DNA from: JALYUA01 sp038203955
GTDB lineage: Bacteria > Acidobacteriota > Thermoanaerobaculia > UBA5066 > Gp7-AA6
Direction of reading: 5' to 3'
Length of the DNA: 64,000 bases
Assembly (NCBI GenBank): GCA_038203955.1
Contig: JBBRDK010000006.1
Location: 1 to 64,000 of the forward strand
Part shown: positions 59,701 through 64,000 of the stretch, piece by piece
How positions within the stretch are numbered: the first letter of the stretch is position 1
Layout: each line of letters opens with the position of its first letter
Notes under the pieces: generated by a model
The model's database searches: none
What the model was told of the DNA's origin: nothing
What the model saw: only the letters and a program-made list of their open reading frames with translations
Position numbers and translations under genes: made by a program

Positions 59701-59951
59701 TCGGCGTCGAGGATGACTTCTTCGTCCTGGGAGGGCATTCGCTGCTTGGGACGCAGATCATCTCTCGCGTCCGAGAGGCTTGTCGCGTCGAGCTGCCGTT
59801 GCGCGCTCTCTTCGAGAGTCGGACCGTGGCGGGCCTCGCTCGCGAAATCGAAAATATAAGATCGAGAAACGCGGTGGACTCGACCGTGCGACTCGTCCCG
59901 GTGTCGCGGGAGGGACGGCGTATGAAGCGATCCGACCTCCCGATAGATTGA
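56748..59951 (+). CDS. NRPS module C-A-T (alanine-like), degenerate C-domain motif
   Basis: 1067 residues from a GTG overlapping the 74-residue ORF. C domain about 5-440 starts FEDVYELSPMQQGLLFHTLY; its HHxxxDG motif reads Q143-H144-LVL-D148-R149, so the first His and the Gly are replaced while the catalytic second His remains. A domain about 455-945 with code DLFNNALTY plus Lys, a reported alanine code. Carrier S998 in VLGGHSLLGTQ. There is no thioesterase. It ends with a basic tail that may dock. Because the TE is encoded upstream, this module must act out of gene order or be skipped. Confidence 0.92.
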   Translation: MKPAPFEDVYELSPMQQGLLFHTLYDPAADPYFKQSVLTLRGDLDGERFAQAWQRVAARHVILRTSFHWEGLEKPVQVVHPNAQVPVESLDCRGLSLDAQQHRLEVFLLEDRKKGFDLASQPLLRVTLLRTAEDLHECVLSFQHLVLDRWSRSLVLREVFAEYAAGSRGEDAGLSPAVSYGEYIAWIQGTDRSGAEAFWRSALAGFTRPTSVRLDGRSDPPSAQGFEEASIRLSPQVSATLQSFARRHRLTLNTLIQGAWAVLASRYSGEEDVLFGATVSGRPASLPEVESMVGLFINTLPVRVRVPQSGKLIDWLRRLQEEFLELRQYEHSSLVDIQGWSEVPRGTPLFESLVVFENVGGDFDSLSGDGPLKVLRFRSPGGWTNYPLTLLALPGERLFLRILFDRSVFDAPSILRMLGHLATLLEGMAADPDQPLSRLPLLTQLERRHLLFDWNQTARAFPHEKTVHGLFEEQAQESPDAQAVVFDQQRLSYRELNERANRLARFLRRQGVGPEVLVGLCVERSVEMVVGILGILKAGGAYVPLDPHYPRERVAFMLEDSGVSVLLTQRSLADAHADGPFKRVNLDTERVPIEKESGENLESGARPENLVYVIYTSGSTGLPKGVAIEHRSTVALLTWAREFFHRGELKGVLASTSVCFDLSVFELFAPLVSGGSVILSRNVLELPELAARSEVTLVNTVPSAMAELLRIGGLPESVATVNLAGEPLATALVDQIAGGARARRVFDLYGPTEDTTYSTCALREIGGAATIGRPISNKRAYILDSQNEPVPVGVEGDLNVAGAGVARGYLNRPELTRERFLPDPFHPGERMYRTGDRARFLPDGNLQFAGRLDQQIKIRGYRIEIGEIETVLSAHPDVRECAVAARRDPTSGDRLVAYVVWGAGQPARNDLRLFLKRSLPDYMIPSDFLFLDSLPLTPNGKLDRKALPAPEQKRPVPEDSFVAPRTSVEDVVAGIWAEVLGLQPVGVEDDFFVLGGHSLLGTQIISRVREACRVELPLRALFESRTVAGLAREIENIRSRNAVDSTVRLVPVSREGRRMKRSDLPID

Positions 59952-60040
59952 CCATGGGCACACTGGCCTCGGACGAGTTTCCGATCGACGCCGCGTCCTG
60001 CGGCCAGGCCGGCAAAGCCGGCTTCGCCCTCGCCGAAATC

Positions 60041-60935
60041 GTGAGCGCTCGGGACGACGGGCCGGCGCGTCGGTCGCCCTCTTTCTGGCGGCCGCGGCGG
60101 CCGCGCGCGCGCACGACACCTGGATCCGTCCGGCCCGCGCCGCCGTCCCCGCGGGATCGCTTCTCTCGCTCGAGGCGACGAGCGGGATGGGCTTTCCGGC
60201 GGTCGGGTTCGCGATCGCTCCCGAGAGACTGTCCGCCGCCCGCGTCCGGCTGGCGGGAACCGTTCGCGAGGTCGCGGGCGTGTCCGCCGGAAAGCGATCG
60301 CTACGCCTCTCCACGCTGGCCGGCGGCCAGGGGATCGCGTGCGTGTGGCTGGAGACGAAGCCGAAGTCGCTGGATCTCAAACCCGCTCAGGTCCGTGAGT
60401 ACCTCGAGGAGATCGGGGCGGACGAAAGCATCGGGAAAAGCTGGAGCGCGACACCCAACGCGCGCTGGCGCGAGGTGTACTCCAAGCACGCCAAGACGTT
60501 CGTCGCGGTCGGCGCCGCCGGAGACGACCGGTCCTGGGGGACGCCCGTCGGAATGCGTCTCGAGATCGTCCCGCTGTCGGACCCGACGCGCATGCGCGCG
60601 GGCGATCGCGTGGCGGTGCGCCTCCTTCGCGACGGACGTCCCGCCGCCGACTTTCCGCTCGGGGTCGTGCAGGCAGGCGAAAAGACCGGCATCCTCCGGA
60701 AGACGGACGCCGAAGGCCGGATCGTCTTCACGCGGCCCGCCCGGGATGGATCCTCATCCGCGCCACCGAGCTGCGCCGCTCGCCGTCGCCCGAGCGGGAC
60801 TGGGACAGCGACTTCTCGACGCTCACGCTTCACGTCCGACAGAGACGCGAGAGGCGACTGAAGCGTCCCAGTCCGCCGGCAGCGGCCGGTGGAAACCCGC
60901 GAGGTTTTGCCGTCAGCGCTGAGCGGGCGGCGTGA
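60041..60935 (+). pseudogene. DUF4198 periplasmic protein with two frame breaks
   Basis: The central frame (ATG 60187 to 60861) is only the middle of a DUF4198 protein. Upstream in that frame, with no usable start, lie a hydrophobic segment ALFLAAAAAARA and HDTWIRP, the expected signal peptide and mature start. A GTG/ATG-bearing start exists only one frame away, so a break lies near 60060-60075. At about 60740 the family C-terminus (GWILIRATELRRSPSPERDW, then FSTLTLHV) again appears in a frame shifted by -1. DUF4198 proteins are periplasmic and often sit with nickel or cobalt uptake. Either the gene has decayed or two bases are missing in the assembly. Confidence 0.7.
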
Positions 60936-61239
60936 CGACGGGCGTGCGGTCCCGGTCGGGTGTCGTGTTTCCGGGAGTCGACCGGAAGCCCGGGCTAGTT
61001 CCGCCCGACGGAGTCGTCGTGTACCGCCCGCCCGTTCCCGCATCGCTGGTGCCGCCCGTGCCGGCGGGTCCCGCGGTGCCCGTCCCTCCCGTCGTTCCCG
61101 TGGTGCCCGACGTCGTTCCGGGGCCGCCCGATGTCGTGGACGACGAGCAGGCCGTCTGGCCGATGAGAAGGGCCGCGGCGATAACAAGCACACCGGACGC
61201 GAGAAGCGTGAGGAGTCGGGCTTTCGAGCGTGAGTTCAT
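60913..61239 (-). CDS. Gly/Thr-rich probable lipoprotein
   Basis: 108 residues from ATG 61239 with GGAGGT 5 nt upstream. A basic N-terminus (MNSRSKAR) and hydrophobic core end in IGQTAC, a lipobox-like site with Cys near residue 31. The mature part is low complexity: Ser, Gly, Thr (TTGGTGTAGPAGTGG...), then Arg/Thr/Pro. No domain is seen. It resembles in style the small secreted proteins at 4849 and 5305 but lacks their Lys-rich tail and Pho-box-like promoter. Its 3' end overlaps the damaged DUF4198 gene. Confidence 0.7.
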   Translation of the reverse strand: MNSRSKARLLTLLASGVLVIAAALLIGQTACSSSTTSGGPGTTSGTTGTTGGTGTAGPAGTGGTSDAGTGGRYTTTPSGGTSPGFRSTPGNTTPDRDRTPVVTPPAQR

Positions 61240-61329
61240 TTTCGACCTCCATCCGCGGGATTGCAAGGGATGTTCCGACGAGGCGAGGAGGGGGTTACGG
61301 CGCGGAATCGTCGGAGCTCGCCGCCTCCC

Positions 61330-62637
61330 TCAGGCGCCCGGCAGGGCCTGGAGAAACTCGCTCTCCCGGCGCCAGACCGTCTCCTCCCGCCGGGGACCGG
61401 TCGAGAGAAACACGGCGGGCGCTCCGATCCGCTCCTCGAGGTAGCGCACGTAGCGGTGCGCGGCCGGCGGAAGATCCTCGGTGCGCGTCGCCGCCGTCGT
61501 CTTCGTCCGCCATCCCGGGACCGTCTCGTACACGGGCTCGACGCGCTCGAGGTCTTCGACGAGAGGTGGAACGTCCTGGAGCTCGCGGCCGTCGAGGCGG
61601 TAGCCGACGCACACCGGGATCTCGGCGAGGTCGTCGAGCACGTCGAGCTTCGTGATGGCGACGGCGGCGGCTCCCGAGAGCTCGACCGCCGTGCGGGCAA
61701 CGACCGCGTCGAACCAGCCGGTGCGGCGGGGCCGGCCGGTGGACGTCCCGTACTCGTTCCCGCGCGCGCGCAGGAACTCGCCGGTCGCGTCGTTCAATTC
61801 CGTCGGGAAGGGGCCGGCGCCCACGCGCGTCGTGTACGCCTTCAGCACCACGAGCGAACCGTCCAGGGAACGCGGAGAGATGTGGAGCCCGGCCGCGACT
61901 CCCGCCGACGTGCAGGTCGACGACGTGACGAACGGATAGGTTCCCGCGGAGAGATCCAGCATCGCGCCGTGCGCTCCCTCGGCGAGAAGCGTCCCTCCGC
62001 CGCGGAGATGGTCTCGAAGGTACCGGCCCGTGTCCCGGACGTGGGGCTTCAAGGCCTCGGCCGAACGGCCCAGGGCGTCGAGCACCGCGGAAGTCTCGGG
62101 GATGTCGGCGCAGCCGAGCGCCCGCAGAAGGGCACCCGTCTCGGCCGCGAGCGCTTCCACCCGCGCGCGCAGGATCGCGGGACGGTAGAGCTCGGCGACG
62201 CGGACGCCCTTTCTCGCTGCGGCCGACTCGTAAGAGGGACCGATGCCCCGGAGCGTCGTCCCGATCTTGCCGTCTCCCGCGGCCGACTCGCGCGCGGCGT
62301 CGAGAAGGCGGTGCCAGGGCAGGATCACCTGGGCGCGATCGGACAGGAGGAGGTTGTCGCCGACTTCGATGCCCTGTTCGCGGACGCCGGCGATCTCCAT
62401 CAGGAGGGCGTCGGGGTCGACCACGACCCCCGGACCGATGACGCCAATCCTGCCGCGGACCGCGCCGGCGGGGAGCAGATGCAGCGCGAAATGGCGGTCG
62501 CCGAACTTGACCGTGTGTCCCGCGTTGTGGCCGCCGTGGTAGCGGGCGACGACGTCGAAGCGGTCGGAAAGAAGGTCGATGATCTTCCCCTTGCCCTCGT
62601 CCCCCCACTGTCCGCCCAGGATGGCGACGACCTTCAC
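61330..62637 (-). CDS. purA: adenylosuccinate synthetase
   Basis: 435 residues from GTG 62637, with GGAGGGAGGG upstream; longer frames run far into non-coding sequence. It begins VVAILGGQWGDEGKGKIIDLL, the GTP-binding P-loop of PurA, and carries YHGGHNAGHTVKFG (IMP/Asp site), GTTLRGIGPSYESAAARKGVRV, EGAHGAMLDLSAGTYPFVTSS and TKLDVLDDLAEIPVCVGY. It joins IMP and aspartate using GTP in AMP synthesis. It is transcribed alone and divergent from hutH. Confidence 0.96.
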   Translation of the reverse strand: MKVVAILGGQWGDEGKGKIIDLLSDRFDVVARYHGGHNAGHTVKFGDRHFALHLLPAGAVRGRIGVIGPGVVVDPDALLMEIAGVREQGIEVGDNLLLSDRAQVILPWHRLLDAARESAAGDGKIGTTLRGIGPSYESAAARKGVRVAELYRPAILRARVEALAAETGALLRALGCADIPETSAVLDALGRSAEALKPHVRDTGRYLRDHLRGGGTLLAEGAHGAMLDLSAGTYPFVTSSTCTSAGVAAGLHISPRSLDGSLVVLKAYTTRVGAGPFPTELNDATGEFLRARGNEYGTSTGRPRRTGWFDAVVARTAVELSGAAAVAITKLDVLDDLAEIPVCVGYRLDGRELQDVPPLVEDLERVEPVYETVPGWRTKTTAATRTEDLPPAAHRYVRYLEERIGAPAVFLSTGPRREETVWRRESEFLQALPGA

Positions 62638-62802
62638 CGCGGGCCCTCCCTCCGCGCGCAACGTGCGCAACGAACGCATGTGGAAAAGCGAGGCAGAGTA
62701 CCACCGGGGGATTGCGTCCGGGTAGGCGGGTCGGGCCGGGAGCCCCTCCGCCGGAATCAAAACTCGAGAGGGCAAGGAGAAAGCTCCTACAATCGCCGCT
62801 CG

Positions 62803-64000
62803 ATGAAAACGCTGTCCCTTTCCGGATCCCGCCTGAGGCTGCCGGACCTCCGGGACATCGCGGAGCGGCGCGTGCGCCTCGTCCTGGCGCCCGGCGCGCG
62901 AAAGGCGATCGCCGCGTCGCGCCGCGTCGTCGACCTCGCGGTGGCTCGGAACGAGCGGGTGTACGGGCTCACGACGGGCTTCGGGAGTTTCGCCAGCGTC
63001 ACGGTGGCCAGCGACCAGCTCGAGAAGCTCCAGAGGAACCTGGTGCGCAGTCACAGCGCGGGAGTGGGCGAGGCGCTTCCCGATGCGGCGGTGCGAGCGA
63101 TGATCGCGCTCCGCGTGAACGCGCTGGCGAAAGGGCATTCGGGGATACGCGCCTCGACCGTCGACGCGCTCCTCGGCATGCTGGCCGCCGACGTCCTTCC
63201 CGTCGTGCCCGCGCGCGGATCCGTCGGCGCTTCGGGAGACCTCGCGCCGCTCGCGCACCTCGCCCTCGGGCTCATGGGCGAAGGTCGCGTCCGCGTGGCC
63301 GGCCGTGAGCTGTCCGCCCGTCGGGCCCTCGCCGCCGCAGGGCTCGAACCCGTGACGCTCGGCGCCAAAGAAGGCCTGGCATTGATCAACGGCGTTCAGA
63401 TGTCGGTCGCGGTCGGAGGACTGGCGCTCGAGCGCGCCGCGAGGCTGGCGCAGATCGCCGACATCGCCGGCGCCGCCTCTCTCGACGCGGCCCGGGGATC
63501 CGACGCCGCCTTCGATCCCCGGGTGATCGCGGCGCGTCCTCACCCCGGCGCGATCGCGTCCGCGCGGAACCTGCGGACTCTCCTGGCGGGCAGCGCCATC
63601 CGCGAGTCCCACCGCGGTTGCGGGCGGGTGCAGGACAACTACTCGCTGCGCTGCATACCGCAGGTACACGGTGCCGCCCGCGACGCCTTCGCCCACGCGC
63701 GCGAGGCGATCGAGCGGGAGATGAACAGCGCGACCGACAACCCGCTCGTCTTCCCGGCCGGAGGCGAGATCATCTCCGGCGGGAACTTTCACGGCGCGCC
63801 CGTCGGCCTGGTCCTGGACTACGCGGCGATCGCGGCGACGGACCTCGCCTCAATCTCCGAGCGGCGCATCGAGAAGCTCTTGAACCCGGGGCTCTCGGAC
63901 CTTCCCGCGTTTCTGGTCGCGGAAGGCGGCCTGAACTCCGGCCTCATGATGGCCCAGGTGACGGCCGCCGCGCTGGTGTCGGAGTCGAAGTCGCTGTCAC
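62803..64000 (+). CDS. hutH: histidine ammonia-lyase, 3' truncated by the window
   Basis: 399 codons are visible. The MIO prosthetic group forms from A143-S144-G145 in RGSVGASGDLAPLAH; YGLTTGFGSFA (with the catalytic Tyr), KEGLALINGVQ, RVQDNYSLRCIPQVHGA and NSATDNPLVF are all typical of HutH. It deaminates histidine to urocanate. Tyrosine or phenylalanine ammonia-lyases share the fold, but the QDNYSLRC block and bacterial context favour HAL. A TACAAT hexamer at 62788 may be a -10. Other hut genes, if present, lie beyond the window. Confidence 0.9.
   Translation, partial: MKTLSLSGSRLRLPDLRDIAERRVRLVLAPGARKAIAASRRVVDLAVARNERVYGLTTGFGSFASVTVASDQLEKLQRNLVRSHSAGVGEALPDAAVRAMIALRVNALAKGHSGIRASTVDALLGMLAADVLPVVPARGSVGASGDLAPLAHLALGLMGEGRVRVAGRELSARRALAAAGLEPVTLGAKEGLALINGVQMSVAVGGLALERAARLAQIADIAGAASLDAARGSDAAFDPRVIAARPHPGAIASARNLRTLLAGSAIRESHRGCGRVQDNYSLRCIPQVHGAARDAFAHAREAIEREMNSATDNPLVFPAGGEIISGGNFHGAPVGLVLDYAAIAATDLASISERRIEKLLNPGLSDLPAFLVAEGGLNSGLMMAQVTAAALVSESKSLS

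Overview
This 64 kb window is a GC-rich bacterial chromosome segment with dense coding, many 4-nt stop/start overlaps and frequent GTG starts. The gene content (complete haem synthesis, an oxygen-linked c-type cytochrome, CcsA/HemX, an HHxxxDG-type NRPS/PKS locus, aconitase, HutH, a PTR2 transporter) fits an aerobic, Gram-negative, soil-type heterotroph such as an Acidobacteriota or Myxococcota member. The phylum is inference only. Nothing in the window fixes taxonomy, and no rRNA is present.

Layout. 1-12.6 kb: end of a receiver-domain protein, a large Lhr helicase, a membrane-anchored unknown, two paralogous small secreted basic proteins that share a Pho-box-like promoter, a chromate transporter, then a + strand operon (M1 aminopeptidase, molybdopterin oxidoreductase, CDF metal transporter, cytochrome c). 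12.6-29.8 kb: a haem region in two arms. The minus arm runs hemE-hemN-hemH-hemY followed by an ABC exporter. The plus arm runs hemX-hemA-hemC-hemD-hemB-hemL. Aconitase and a YceI protein lie between them. Every step from glutamyl-tRNA to protohaem after GltX is encoded here.

29.9-38.3 kb: housekeeping and accessory genes, including a CPA2/RCK antiporter, a PTR2 peptide transporter, a frameshifted DUF481 gene, an unknown membrane protein, a UdgX-type uracil-DNA glycosylase, an ACT protein and a YVTN beta-propeller protein. Heptamer-based and 58-bp repeats sit in several gaps of the haem and accessory regions.

38.3-60 kb: a hybrid NRPS-PKS locus. It starts with three copies of a conserved about 30-nt element that begins small ORFs; the last of these ORFs is stop/start coupled to a CmlA-like diiron beta-hydroxylase. 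Then come an A-T loading protein (valine-like code), a 3098-residue KS-AT-ACP-aminotransferase-C-A(Gly)-MT-T protein, a C-A(Asn)-T-TE protein, a tRNA-Lys gene, a fourth copy of the conserved element starting a 74-residue protein, and a last C-A(Ala)-T protein. The predicted product is a small N-methylated lipid-free peptide that begins with a beta-hydroxylated, vicinal-diamino unit. 60-64 kb: a twice-frameshifted DUF4198 gene, a Gly/Thr-rich lipoprotein, purA and the 5' part of hutH.
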